Source: Annulohypoxylon bovei var. microspora (taxonomy: Eukaryota > Ascomycota > Sordariomycetes > Xylariales > Hypoxylaceae). Taken from it: DNA of 64,000 bases. A program made the translations under genes and the position numbers. Numbering within the stretch: the first letter of the stretch is position 1; every line of letters begins with the position of its first letter. The notes beneath the pieces are model-generated. The model did no database searches. It had not been told where the DNA came from and saw nothing but the letters and a program-made list of their open reading frames with translations. This document shows, in pieces, positions 1-11,160 of the stretch. The DNA lies in the NCBI GenBank assembly GCA_022836615.1, contig MU405366.1:24744-88743 (forward strand). Direction: 5' to 3'.

Positions 1-159
1 ACAGCTTCTGAGACTTCAATACTGAATTCCAACTGACAGTAAAATAATTAATATATCACAGATCGGGTCATATAGTGTTCTAACCTATCATCGGTCGAGT
101 CGATAGCCACATGTTTAACCCCTTGAACTATTCCAACCGACAGGTGTCTCCGAAAGTCT

Positions 160-1237
160 CTAGAGCGTCGCAACGGCAGGGCCAGGCATCACATAGGCGC
201 CCGCGCCGCCCCAGAAGTTGAATGTGAGGCCAGGATCTGTCTTAGTGTAGATTCCAGGAATCTTAACAAGGGGAGATGGTTTGGCCGTGCCGGTGCCTCC
301 GGTAATGCGGATCTGCGCACACTCCATGTCTACGTAGGTACAGTTATTAGCATATATGCGGCTTCAATCGAAGAGATGATAGTAGTAACTTACATAGCTG
401 TTTCGAGTTACGTATTAGTAACCTGTGAATAGTAGTAAAGTACTGAAATAGAAACAAATATGGTAATTAAATGTTTACCTGTGGTTTTCCAGCATCTAAT
501 TGCACTGAATCAGTAAAATCTCTTTGAGGAAACGTAGAGGGAAGACTTACGGTTCTCGTGGATGCCGATGTGCTCTCCTCGGAGAAGGTATTCTCCATCC
601 TCGAGAGTCGTTGGCAGGGTAAATTCCATAGTGTATTTGCCGTAGAGTGGCCAGCCGCCGGTGCTGGTAGGGCTTCCGGTCGGGCCAGACTCCCAACTAA
701 ACTCATTAGTTCACTTCTGTCGAATCTCATAGACCAGGAGTCGATATTACTTACACCTTAAACCAATCGCCGGATCCATCGTAGTCGCTCACATTGCCAG
801 GGGCCTTGGACATATAGAAGAATCCAGGTCCCGGATGCTCGATGAATTCGTTGTTGAACAACTTGAGGCCGATCTTATCTCCAGCCTTAACATCCATGTA
901 AGTCTGGGTTCCGGCACTGGTCGAGCCCTTGTTGCACCTCAGATCATTCCTGCCTCCTGTTAAGTCTCTATTTTAGGAGGATAGTCTTGCAATGGGGGGA
1001 CACCAACGAGTCGATAATCTCCATGAAAGATGGCATGTAGCTGTTAGAGTTCTTTCTGACGTAGGTGTATTCACCGCCGACGGCTTTGCCATTGTGCATG
1101 ACTATAAAATTGTTTAGCAACGGTATATATGCAGCAGATGGATCGGAGGGCTTACGAATGTTGAGAATGTAGTGAGAGCTTACCAGCGGAGCAGACAGCA
1201 GAGCTGCAGCCGCTGCGAGAGTAAACGATCTGACCAT
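160..1237 (-). CDS. AA9 lytic polysaccharide monooxygenase (GH61 family), secreted
   Basis: Copper-dependent oxidative cleavage of cellulose or related glucans outside the cell. My seven-exon model is 1156-1237, 1008-1101, 755-949, 551-696, 479-504, 394-397 and 160-329. It totals 717 bases, in frame, for 238 residues. A signal peptide of about 21 residues ends just before His22, the expected N-terminal copper-binding His of the mature enzyme (VSS|HYIL). Family landmarks follow: TYVRKNSNSYMP, NDLRCN, the HPGPGFFYMS segment, GEHIGIHE with the second copper His (His170), and PQLYMECAQIRI with Gln181 and the axial Tyr183. There is no carbohydrate-binding module or C-terminal linker, so it is a single-domain form. 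Exon 6 is only 4 bases long and is needed to keep the frame and the Gln-x-Tyr motif. Family assignment is firm; the exact substrate cannot be read from sequence. Confidence 0.9.
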
Positions 1238-2243
1238 TTTGAGTTGATGAGTGAGCGAACCTGGGGAAAAATTACTATGACTGAAGGGTCTGCAATGCGT
1301 TTGACAGAACTAGCGGATGCAAAAGCCCTTTATACACATCGTTGCTATCTGCTCTGCTAAGGAATACACAGCCAAGAGCTCGGTTCCCGCATTCTAGCCG
1401 CGCATAGTCTGCATATTTGTTCGACAATCGTGCCTGGACGGGAAAATTATTGAAGGGATATTATATTCATTACCTACCTAGTTGATACTCATATATCTGC
1501 TAAGCCTTGACAAGGTCAGATCCAATCCAGCGACTGGATGAGAGAATCTGGGGAACTGCCGGTTGTACTTGGCATACATGAAAAATGACAAATAGGAAGC
1601 AGTGGTTATCCGGTTTTGGAACGCAGTATACCATTCTCCGTGAAGTGTATAAAATTACGATGACGGTAAGCTTTCACTCAATATAGACTCCCCATCCTTT
1701 CATCTAGTTATCCCGCAGACTTACAGGTATTAAACTAAACCACGTCAATCTCCATGTGTGCAAATAGCTCTGGATGCTTTGTGAACTAGAACGGCGCTTG
1801 AAAAGGGAAACTCAGCATATGCCTTAAAGATCTAGTAGTCAATTTGCATTGATCATATTTTGAACACGTAGGTAGTGACAGAGTTGAATTAATCTAATCC
1901 ATTATCATTCAACCTCACTCCGCGCTAGATAATAAGAGAATCGAGATCTACTATACCTACATATTCTAAGATTTCTTAAGAACTAGTTAGGTGCAATAGT
2001 TACAACCTGATTAGCTTCAATTAGCTTAAGATGGTCCTTCAAATTGTCGAAGACACTGCTAGGAAATATAGTCAACCCCTCCAACAATTTATATCCAGCC
2101 TAGGCAGAATAACCGGCAGAAATGATGACTGGTTAAATGATAAAATTCTTCAACACGTGCCACTGTTCTTATTTTTAGATTTCTTAGGTATTTAAAAGTT
2201 TCTGTGTATTACCAACCTACTTACCTACCTATATACTCAGTTA
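1238..2243. other. Intergenic, upstream of the AA9 gene
   Basis: AT-rich non-coding DNA holding the AA9 promoter. Apart from the TATA-like element at 1329-1334 I see no gene, RNA or long repeat. Confidence 0.5.
1329..1334 (-). promoter_or_regulatory. Candidate TATA box of the AA9 gene
   Basis: On the minus strand the sequence reads TATAAA, about 92 bases upstream of the AA9 start codon. That is a usual distance for a fungal TATA element. No experimental support. Confidence 0.4.
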
Positions 2244-2760
2244 CTAATATTTCAATCGGTATAGGACCGCCGCGCAGTCACGACGAGTCAGCAGACCCCC
2301 GAGTGCCGGATGTTTGATATTGCCAAGGAGACCTGTGGCTACGGCAACACGGGGTGATATGTTCAAGTCGCCTGTATTGCGGGCTACCATGCTCGCAATA
2401 GGCGTATAATCATCCCATATTATCACCGGAACTAATTCCATTCTTTATCGCCAGTGCCCAGTTCTCCTCGAGCATGGGGGAACCACTGACCCGAAACTCG
2501 CGAGCCTCGTTACGGAAGGAGTTGGGATCTCCCTATCCGTCTTCGTCTGGGTTTCCATCTTCACCTTGGATTATCTGGGGCGCATGACATGGCTTCAACT
2601 CAGTCTTATCAGAATGTGTTGCGCAAATATAAGAATCACCGCCTTGCAATGGCATGCCGAGATAAATCACAACAACGGGAACTAGGTACGCTATCGTTGC
2701 TTTTCCGTCCTTGGTCTACATATTCTTTAACATAAGACTGAGGCGTCGGAAGCTAGACAT
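2244..2760 (-). pseudogene. Candidate decayed gene, family unknown
   Basis: Reading the minus strand from an ATG at 2760, one frame stays coding-like to a TGA at 2410-2412. It is interrupted only by two TAG codons, one after residue 14 and one after a GNPDEDG segment. The text between looks like protein, with segments such as TIAYLVPVVVIYLG and NSFRNEAREFRVSGSP. A second open frame (2244-2441, minus) overlaps its end in another phase, so a frameshift may also be present. TAG is what a C-to-T change in CAG would give, but no ancestral copy is available. I do not recognise the family. It may also be chance openness of AT-poor DNA. Confidence 0.3.
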
Positions 2761-3223
2761 CCGCTACTGAATCTTCCCGACTATGTGGTCGTTCAAGAAA
2801 GTCCTCTCAGAGCGATAGCCATATGCTAGGGTCTTTACATCATATACTCTTGCATCTGTGTGGTAACATTTATATTCGCTAGATGCGCAATGGATAAGCT
2901 TAGGGCGCGTCTTATTCCTATCCCAAAATCCGACAATAATAGTGGAAACACAGGGTAAGACGCTTTGAGGAGATACCTTCTCTCTTTAGTGTCGAAAGTG
3001 CTCTGGTAAAGAATAGGTAGTGGAATGAGTGTTGATAGAAAAGATGTAGTAAGTAGTTTACATCGAAGATACACTTTGAAACGAATAGACTGCCTATTAT
3101 CCATTTCGAGACGCTCAGGATGGCCAAGTAAGAAAGAAAGGAGAGAAGCCAACTACCTAGTTTCCCCCGTCTTGCCAAGCCGTAATTCCCATAGGCGGTA
3201 ACAGCCTCTTTACTAAACTTCGT
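2761..3223. other. Intergenic
   Basis: Two short overlapping minus-strand open frames lie here, but neither has protein-like composition or a recognisable motif. I see nothing else. Confidence 0.4.
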
Positions 3224-3565
3224 CTATACCGCTCTTTTCACCTGGTTCCCACTTTCGGTAGAGGCCGGTGCACCTAGATCACTAGTAGCAGTAGATTGAT
3301 GCGTCGAAACAACTCCCGCTCCCTCCGTAGAGACACCCTTGCGCTCCCATTCTCGTCGTGCAAACATATCATCCACATTTCTAAGGTCTTGTTTTCCCTT
3401 CTCGGCAACTGCTCGGTGTTTTGACTGAGTAGCTTGAGTCTTCGGATGGTTTTGGTTGTTGCCGAACGCGTGGTCAGTAGCGTCTAGCAACTCGCCTCGT
3501 ATCGCATCGCCGGCTCCGCGAATACCCTTGACGCTAGTTTTGACGTCTTCGACTAGCTTAGACAT
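3224..3565 (-). CDS. Small hydrophilic conserved fungal protein
   Basis: An intronless frame of 113 residues. The first true ATG is at 3565, opening MSKLVEDVKTSVKG; the longer frame begins with TTG and is not favoured. The N-terminal half contains the KGIRGAGDAIRG and ATDHAFGN segments that recur in small, charged, glycine-containing ascomycete proteins. These resemble stress-associated hydrophilins, and their biochemical role is not established. The middle is lysine- and glutamine-rich, and the C-terminal third is Ser/Thr/Ala-rich and likely disordered. There is no signal peptide or membrane segment, so a cytosolic or nuclear site is inferred. Its neighbours are far away and give no functional hint. 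Confidence 0.65.
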   Translation of the reverse strand: MSKLVEDVKTSVKGIRGAGDAIRGELLDATDHAFGNNQNHPKTQATQSKHRAVAEKGKQDLRNVDDMFARREWERKGVSTEGAGVVSTHQSTATSDLGAPASTESGNQVKRAV

Positions 3566-5918
3566 AGTTGCGGCTCGGACTATATTGGTCAAATACAGTG
3601 GATTTAGTTGCAGTGCTCATGTTTACTTGGGTGTTCTCTTCCAAAATTAGGAACTAATTAGGTAGGTAGTATATGAACATTTAAAGGGCTAGGTGCTAGT
3701 CGCAAGTGAGACGACTAATGACTAATGACGTCAAGCATGCGTCATCCTTTCAAAGAAACCCATCGTCATAGAATTCTGTGCACCTTCCTACCTACCTACC
3801 TACATAATTAGCCCGAATTATTAATGATATACTATGTATTTTAGGAATAATATTAAACTTAGTGCGTAACCCCCTTTTCCCTTTCCTCCCTCTTGTTATT
3901 CCCCTTTTTCATTTATACCCACTACTGGCACTGGTAGGGTCAAGCTATTAGATACCTACATTTATTATTAAAACAATTCCTTCACGTATGAATGCCAAAC
4001 TACTAGTTAGGTAGGTTTGATGTCCATAATGTCTCGCTTCATCAACTGGTGAAGTAGGAATCGCAACCAAACCCCAATCGGCAAGCAACAACATACCTTG
4101 AATCTTAGAACATCATTAGCTATAACTAGCTATATAAGCACAGTTCGCCATCATACCAGGTAACCTTTCTTTCAATTAGTAAAGAAATTAAGTAGCAATA
4201 TAGCTGCGAAAAGGCTAACGACTTCGAAGCTATTAAATACGGGCGTGGTGTCGTCGACTCCCAAGCCCCACCCAAGAAGTACAGCCAATGGCATGACGAA
4301 TAGGGGTATACTCTATTGTGACGTCTAAAGTTGGGTCAGGAGGCGGAGTAACTCCCAACGTTACATTTGTTGAATCTACACTGTTAGAGGTTCCCTGCCC
4401 GACATCTAAGAAGACTCGTATATGACATGACGGAAACGGCTAATCATGGAGGATTTACCGCTATCGTAACGCGCCGCAGTCCTGGCTTTAGCTTTATCCT
4501 GAAAGAGTTATCCTCATCACTCATACTATTAACTAACCTAAATGTTTCCAGAGCCAAGTAGAGCGCCTTTGCGTCGATACATGAGCTAATCCCTTTAACA
4601 ATAACTTGATACCTCCCTTAAATATGTAGGTAGTTAGGTAGGTTTATCAAATTAGGACAGAATCTTTCGAATGGTTAGTGAGGCTATAAATTTGCGAGTA
4701 GGTAGCTGAAAAGACGTGCATATGGTGTTACACTGCATTCAGACTATTCCCCATTCAATGGCTAGCTGACATGCGGAAAAAAGACTCAGAAAAAAGTGAA
4801 CCAAAATTATTAGATAACCTTAGATAGATCATATAACTAAAGCTTCCAGAAGTATAGTTCAAATCACATAAAGGCGATTCATAATGAAATATTTCTATTG
4901 TTAATTCATGTAAAAAGAAACAATTCTTTATTACTAAGTGCAATGGTCTAAACAATGAATTGCGATTGATTTTACTACCTAAGTAGATATTTATATTATT
5001 TAAAATTTAACATATTCAACCCCTTTCTTTGTATGTGAGCCGCCTCCGCTTTTTACTCCTCGTGTAACAACAGTCCTAAGTTATCTACCCCTAACAGTCT
5101 ACATGTGTATCGTGAAGTTTTCCTACGTCATTTTACGTCTAAGAAATAAATAAATAAATAACATTCTATTACAGGCATTGTAAACAATTAAGGTTGCTTC
5201 GCGATATAACAAGTACGGAGCTTAAATTTAATTAAATTAGGTACCTACTTAACAACTGCCTGGTTACCTGCTTAACCTTAGGTACCTTATTACTCCGAGA
5301 ACAAAATGTGAAGATGAAGAGTATGCATAACAGATCAGATATTAGGATTGGTAGAGTCGTAGAGTTATGTACTTACTTGGATAGTAAAAGTACGGAGTCT
5401 ATTTTTACACACGTTTTCGAGAAGAGAAGTCGAATAAGAGTTCTGACAAGTGGACGAAAAATACGGTGATCACTTGGTTCCACATTTCAACATCAGATAA
5501 AATTGGGCGTCCGAGAACGAATGGCAAACCCGAATATACGGTATTGCGTGAAGCATAAAGAGATTAAAGTGATTGTGGGTTCATATGTCGGCTATGATGT
5601 CGATCACCCCCAGCGTGCCGGTTCCACATCCACAGGACCCCATGGAGAGGACCAATCGGGTATATCATGAACTGCCCTATAATGGGGTATCGCCAAGAAC
5701 CAAATAGCCTTCTCGTGTTCTCGGCCTCGTATTGCTCTCGAAGACAAGCCCGATTATGTAAATTGCCACCGACGGCGGCCTGATCTAAGAACACTATGTG
5801 AACCTCAGTGTCCTAGCAGGTAGTATATATTCGACATTATCCCTCGCAGATTCAAACCATTTCTATTCTGCATCCAACTTCCTCAGTCACAATCAGTACT
5901 TACACAAAGCCGCCCATC
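3566..5918. other. Long AT-rich intergenic region
   Basis: About 2.35 kb with many TAGGTA/TACCTA runs (for example around 3787-3800 and 4625-4645) and long AT stretches. No convincing coding frame, transposon protein or RNA gene was found. The last few hundred bases hold the promoter of the PhiA-like gene. Confidence 0.5.
5823..5830 (+). promoter_or_regulatory. Candidate TATA box of the PhiA-like gene
   Basis: A TATATATT element about 90 bases upstream of the ATG at 5919, followed by a pyrimidine/CA-rich leader typical of fungal transcripts. Confidence 0.35.
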
Positions 5919-6552
5919 ATGTTCTTCAAGACGTTCACCGCCGCCGCCTCGCTCTTTCTCGGAGTCTCAACCGCCTTGCCACAGGCAGCGGGAGGGTCGC
6001 TTTCATCTGATGCCAAGTTCACACTGATGGCCCTCCGGTCCGCTAGCGATATTCACTTTGCTGGCTTCGAAGCCGCTAAGAGCAGCCTCTTCCTGCATCT
6101 TCCCAGCCAGGACGCGTCCTGCGACGCCGGCGCAGCAGAATCTGCCACCTTCTACCTCAAAGACGGCGGCCTCTACCTGTACGCTGCTTCCGCGGCACCT
6201 CAGCAGCTCTATGCCGACCGCTCCGGAATGGGTAAGTTTCACTCGTTCAGCTCCAGGGTTATTGTAACAATTTCTAACTTTTCTCCTTATAGGTCAGGGC
6301 AAGCTCGGCTACACTACTGGTGCGCAGCCCGCCCCGACGAATGGGGAGAGGACTCCTTTCACGCTCGACGAGAACAACGACCTGACGCTGGATGGAGCGG
6401 GCTTTCTTGCCTGCCCCAACAGCATCGACGGCGCTTGGAGTGTGTGGGTTTCTGCTGGCGTCGATCAGCCTGCCGGCAACTCGGGATGCCTCAGCTTTTC
6501 GGCCCGTGCCGTCGAGGCTCCTACCCCGAATGGCTGCCTTTACACGGAGTAA
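5919..6552 (+). CDS. PhiA-like secreted cell wall protein
   Basis: Two exons, 5919-6231 and 6293-6552, give 190 residues. The intron is 61 bases with GTAAGT and TTATAG ends, and splicing restores the frame to a TAA stop. The N-terminus (MFFKTFTAAASLFLGVSTA) is a clear signal peptide. The mature part has the layout of the Aspergillus PhiA family: a segment like FTLMALRSASDIHFAGFEA, then cysteines at regular spacing, a GQGKLGYTTGAQP turn after the splice point and a C-terminal block with ACPNS and WSVWVSAG. PhiA is a wall protein linked to phialide and conidium formation in Aspergillus; that role here is inference from family. The open frame running through the intron (5919-6635) should not be used. 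Confidence 0.8.
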
Positions 6553-7235
6553 TGAGTTGGACGATGGAACCTCTGCCTTTTAACATTCTTGTATCTACGA
6601 ACTTACCTATGGTGTCGTTTACGGGGCTGCCTTAATTATTATAGACTCGCTGAGACCTCCAACAGCCCCTAGGTATTTACTCAGGTCCTAGGTACCTTAG
6701 CCTTCTAATTTTACAACTGGTATCCTACATCAAAATTCCGAGCATGTGCATACCTAGATTTAACTATGTCGGGTAACGGACCCGGATAATATGACAGAAA
6801 ACCTCGTCTTTCAATGTTGCCTTCCTTGAGTCTGTGATTGCTGAAATTCAGTATTCTAAAAGTTTAAAACTGTCAGAATGCGAATTCATGTGAGTGGGTT
6901 TCTAGTGAACAGATAGAAAGAACAGCAAGAGGGCGATTCGGGTTTAAAGAGTAAGATGCTTGAAAGCGGGGGGAGTAGAAGGCAAATACAGTTTAAAAGC
7001 CACGCATGTAAAATTATGAGCAAGTGATTAGGAAAGCAGTCGAATCAGATTTACTATGAACTTCATCAGGCCCCTAAGGGAACCTATGCTAGGTCATCGA
7101 GGAGTGTGAGTACCTGGGGTATCTCGAGTAGGTACCTTGTTAAAGCAATATGAGCTAAGAGCCTCATGCAAATGACGATAACGTTACATTCGCCGATTCG
7201 TCCTGCCTGGACTAGTTTCATCGAAGAATGTAACC
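6553..7235. other. Intergenic between convergent genes
   Basis: The 3' flanks of the PhiA-like gene and of the minus-strand nuclear protein gene. It contains a short palindromic TAGGTACCTTAG stretch near 6690, but no gene. Confidence 0.5.
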
Positions 7236-7975
7236 TTAGTCAACAACATCCTCAGGAAGCTCGTGCTCGTCATCAGATTCCTTCTTCATGCCGTTCTTGC
7301 CATCCTCCGAGTCATCATACTCGACAACTACCTTGGAAAGCGCAGCCTTCTTGCCACGAGCGCGCTTGCTGCGGGTGGGTGTGGTGGGGTCGCTGCTGTC
7401 GCCCTCGTTGTCCCCGGCGGCCTTGCGCTTGCGTGAGACAGGGGTACGGGTAGCCTTAGCTTTGGGTGCCTTCGAAGCACGATTGGCAGGCGTAGAGGGA
7501 CCTTCACCACCGTTGCCCTCATTGATGGCGAAAGCGGCCGCCTTCTTCTTCACACCTGTGTTCAATAAGTTAGATTGTGATTTTACTCATTTTGTCTTGT
7601 GAGGTTCATAGATAATATGGCAGAAATTTAACGGGGGAGTATTATGAGCCCCGATAGGTACATATATGTGCATATGTGTGTGCATATGTTAGGATGAGGA
7701 ATTGACAAGAAAGTAGAACCTACCACAGATCATGTTCGAGATGCTCTTAGGACTGCTGTAACCGGCAAGCTTGGCCAGCTTCTCAATGTTGATCTATATG
7801 AGTTAAGGTTAGAATGTGATGAAGATGTTGATTTCAATGCAATAGGTGGTTGCCTAGACGATGAATGTTGGGATAATGTACATACCTCTGGCTGCGTCTT
7901 GAAACACATCCAAGCCAGGGCCAGCACCTTGGCTTCCTTCTCGGTAATGTCGCATTTCTTCTCGGCGGAGGCCAT
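7236..7975 (-). CDS. Basic nuclear-type protein, short helical N-terminal domain
   Basis: Three exons, 7886-7975, 7724-7793 and 7236-7555, give 159 residues, with canonical splice sites and exact phase. The first two exons encode a compact predicted helical module (ITEKEAKVLALAWMCFKTQPE, then INIEKLASLAGYSSPKSIS) of a kind common in small ascomycete proteins. The third exon encodes a lysine-, alanine- and proline-rich basic tail with SRKRKAAG and RSKRARGKK stretches that look like nuclear localisation signals, then an acidic end (EYDDSEDG, DDEHELPEDVVD). A chromatin-associated role is inferred only from composition; I know no characterised member. A 92-base and a 168-base intron separate the exons. 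Confidence 0.75.
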
Positions 7976-8904
7976 TGTGACGATGTTGATGTTTAGAAGA
8001 AGTGAGGCGCCAAGGGTATGGAGGTGTTGTATGTGGAACGTGAATGCTGTTGTTACGTTAGAAATTAAAAAGAATGTGGAGATGTTGGGAAAATAGATGA
8101 GAGGTAGGAAGTTAGTTGTTAATTAATGAATCGTACTTACGGTGAAAGTTGACGGTGGTGGTAGAAAGTAATGGCACGATGCGATTATTACTACCTAGTT
8201 ACTAGGTATGTGGTGTTGTAAAGGCACGGTGCAATACATGTAAGTGGGAAGGTGAGGGGGGCGGAGACGGGAACGGGGACGAGAAAAAGCAGATTCTATG
8301 GTCCTAATTGTGGAAGGTTCTGGGTGCCTGCAATTGTGATGTGATTACTAGGTAGGTAGGTAGGTAGGTAGGTAGGTACCTAGGGACTAGGTATGTATTG
8401 GAAGGGTGTGCTGATAGATGTGATCAAAAGTGCTCTTTTTCTCAAATGTGTTGCCATAGGGTCGACGACAATGTGGTGGTGAATGATGAATTGGGGAACA
8501 ACAATAACACGTCGGTTACTATGGACAACAACGATTTGAACTCCATCAATTACCCTAGTAGGTACCAGGTAGTAAACAACAAGAATCCCCATAAATAACA
8601 AACATCGTCCTTCGAACTCATCCAATTCCTTATATATTTAGGTTGTGAATATAAATTCTAGATGTCATGCCTATTATCTACCTAAGTAGGGTAAATAACT
8701 TAGGTAGGTGGAAGTTCATTTCACATGCCCATCCACATCCATGGATCGATCGCATCCCACCCATGTAAATGCATCTATAACACTTCATACTAATCTAGGT
8801 ATGCCCTAAAAAGATTAATCGGAGCTGAGTCTAGGAAATATCTAAGCCACAATATCAATTTCTAACGTGGAATGGGACTTTTTGATATGAATATTAATTA
8901 TTAC
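7976..8904. other. Intergenic, with a (TAGG)n run
   Basis: Promoter side of the nuclear protein gene and 3' side of the membrane protein gene. It holds a TAGG microsatellite at 8349-8378. Short open frames around 8380-8625 lie on both strands and are not protein-like. Confidence 0.5.
8349..8378. repeat. TAGG microsatellite, about seven units
   Basis: Perfect tandem TAGG units followed by the palindromic TACCTAGG. This is the longest run in the window of the dispersed TAGGTA motif seen in most intergenic regions. Confidence 0.9.
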
Positions 8905-10230
8905 CTATGATTCCGACTCAAGTTGCTGCATTCTCGTTCGTATCCGTTGCTCCTCCTCGTCTAGCTCCGTCAACTCCATCAACCGTGTTCTTCTCGCGTC
9001 CAGCTTTGTTTGCTCGGCCACCAGGTGCGTCATCTCTTGTTGCGCTTGTGAATTCTCGCTGCCTCCTATAGATCTAGCGACTCCCTCGTTCCCTAGTATC
9101 TCAGCTACTACAGGAGCTTCGTTAACCGGACTTTGACCGGAAGGCGATGTGCTAGGAAGTTCGGCGACAGAGCTTGGGTTATCTTGCAATTGTATCGGTT
9201 GGTTATTCGAAAGAACGGAATCCCGTAAGTAGGTGGACTGCGACCCTGCTACGGATAGCGCGCCCTGTCCAGGGGTTAAGTTCGTCGAAGCTCCAATCGC
9301 AGTGTCTCCTAACTCAGAAGGTTGATGTTGCTGCATAGATGGTGCCTGGTTGGCATCTTTACTACCTGCGCGCTCTTTCCGATATCTCAAGAGCAAGAAG
9401 ATGGCCAAACCCACAGCTAGGAGACCAACCAAACCTACGCCAACACCAATTCCAGCCTGGGCGCCGGTAGATAACCCGGCCCCGCCACGACCTGGATCTG
9501 AGGATATTACAGTTACCGTTGCGCCAGGTGATCCAGTTGTTGTCGTGTCAGCGTCGCCTCCCGTCGTTTCCATCGTTTCCGTCGCTTCCGTCGCTTCCGT
9601 CGCAAGTATCAAGCCAGGAGTCAATGTATGAGTTTTTAGAATATATAGGTCGTCTTTAGCCCATCTTATCTCAATCATCATTTGCTCGTACGATAACTCC
9701 GTATTGGTTGCGTAATAATCCCATTCCCCGGTGCAGACATAATCGCTATAAAAAGTTACACCACGTTGAAACAGATGGGCTTCTAAAGGAAGAGAAGGGG
9801 GGAATCCTACCTCATAACGCAAAGCATGGCTGTTTCGGTAGGCTCGACCGGCGGCCCTTGATTATCACGGAATCGCGAACAGCCAACTGTGAATCCGCTG
9901 GGAGTTGATTGAAACCGGAAAACAATCTGGCGGAGGTATCCAAACCGTAGTTAGAGCGGCAACAGGTGGTGTACCATCATGTTCGAGAGAAGTCGCTCTC
10001 GGCAAGAGAGCGGTTGGCGTAGCCGTCGTCGTGAACGGCACAAATACCATTGGATCGATGGCGATAGGCCTCAACGAAAACAGTCCACGACTTAGATAAA
10101 AGCTTGAGGAGGTAATCGATGAGCTTCCAAACATGAATATCGCGAGAACAATTTCAGCTGATCTCCAAAAAGAAGGAGGAACAAAAGAAAGGAGAAATCT
10201 CGCACGCGGTCCTAGAAGATATTTTCGCAT
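8905..10230 (-). CDS. Mucin-like single-pass membrane protein, frame broken near 9930
   Basis: The C-terminal part is clear: exon 8905-9745, a 65-base intron 9746-9810, and an exon from 9811 upward. It encodes an extracellular segment (PTETAMLCVM, DYVCTGEWDYY), a Thr/Glu repeat and Gly-rich stem, a transmembrane helix near GVGLVGLLAVGLAIFLLL followed by RYRKER, a long cytosolic tail and a short coiled coil at the end. It is homologous to the gene at 56607-57891 (compare EIRWAKDDL with QIRWREEDL). The upstream part, with the family opening ALTTVWIPPPDC, lies in a different frame. No GT-AG intron of plausible length joins the two, and about 45 residues present in the relative are missing between them. 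The start is uncertain: ATG at 10230 or 10050. It may be a pseudogene caused by a deletion. Confidence 0.6.
9578..9606. repeat. Coding microrepeat in the stem of the membrane protein
   Basis: Near-perfect 9-base units encoding repeated Ala-Thr-Glu on the minus strand. They lie in the extracellular stem and are likely to vary in length between strains. Confidence 0.7.
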
Positions 10231-11160
10231 CCTCCTCCATAGCTAGACCCATCATCTCATCGCGTCTCAGGATGGCCCGGTCGGTTCTCATGCTGTTGGA
10301 AGGCACAAAGCGCACGCTCTCTTGGCAACATACTCCATCGGAGTCGAAACCAATGGTAGCGATGCTACAAGGCAAGAACTGGGGACGAAGGTGGAAGTTG
10401 ATTGCTCAATACAGTTGGCAAGGTGCATTTCTTCTCCACGTAGTATCTATGTTGGCTTCAACTTCAACTTAGTGGTTCTTGAGATATATGGGCACTTTGT
10501 ACTTAGCTCATCTCGTTTAAGAAATCTGCAGCGGCGGGGATTAGCCCTCTTGTCGGGGTTTAACTACCTATGTAGCATGATCCTCGTGGGATCTTGGTAA
10601 AGCTTCCCGGGCTCAGTAGGGAACTTGTAATTAGATGTTGTGATTCAGATTCGGAGATACCCATGGAGTCGCATATGCGAGTGAACAGACGTGACGAATT
10701 TGGAAAATTAGCAAAAGGTTATCAGTCGGAAAAGCAAGACGGCGGACGAACTTCTTACCGAATCAGAAGAGAGACAGCTGGAAACTCCAACCACAAATAT
10801 AACAAGGATCCTTCAGCCAAATCAAGCAAGGTCACGGCACGGCACGGCACGGCGCGGTAAGGCTAGGTAGGGGATCATCGTTTCGATAGCCCGGCAGCTG
10901 TCCGGACATTACATCCAATAATATATAAAAAAAAATTACACCCAGCTTTATCTAGTTTTTAATCATAGGTGGAACTCAGTAGTGGTTAAGTAAACATCTC
11001 AAGGTCTCTGTCACGCATTTCGACTGCGGTATGTATACTTACTGACTATATTATAACTACCTGCTATGAAACTTGATCATTTATCATAGGCTCCATACGC
11101 AAGTCATATCGGCTTGAAGCTGCTTATTTAATATTTAGGACTCCCAGATTGAAAGTAGCC
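10231..11160. other. Intergenic with a CACGG repeat
   Basis: Short open frames occur on both strands (10272-10860), but none has ATG context and protein-like sequence together. A GC-rich pentanucleotide repeat sits at 10833-10857. No other feature seen. Confidence 0.45.
10833..10857. repeat. CACGG pentanucleotide repeat
   Basis: Four near-perfect CACGG units followed by a degenerate CGCGG. Isolated, with no gene attached. Confidence 0.8.
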
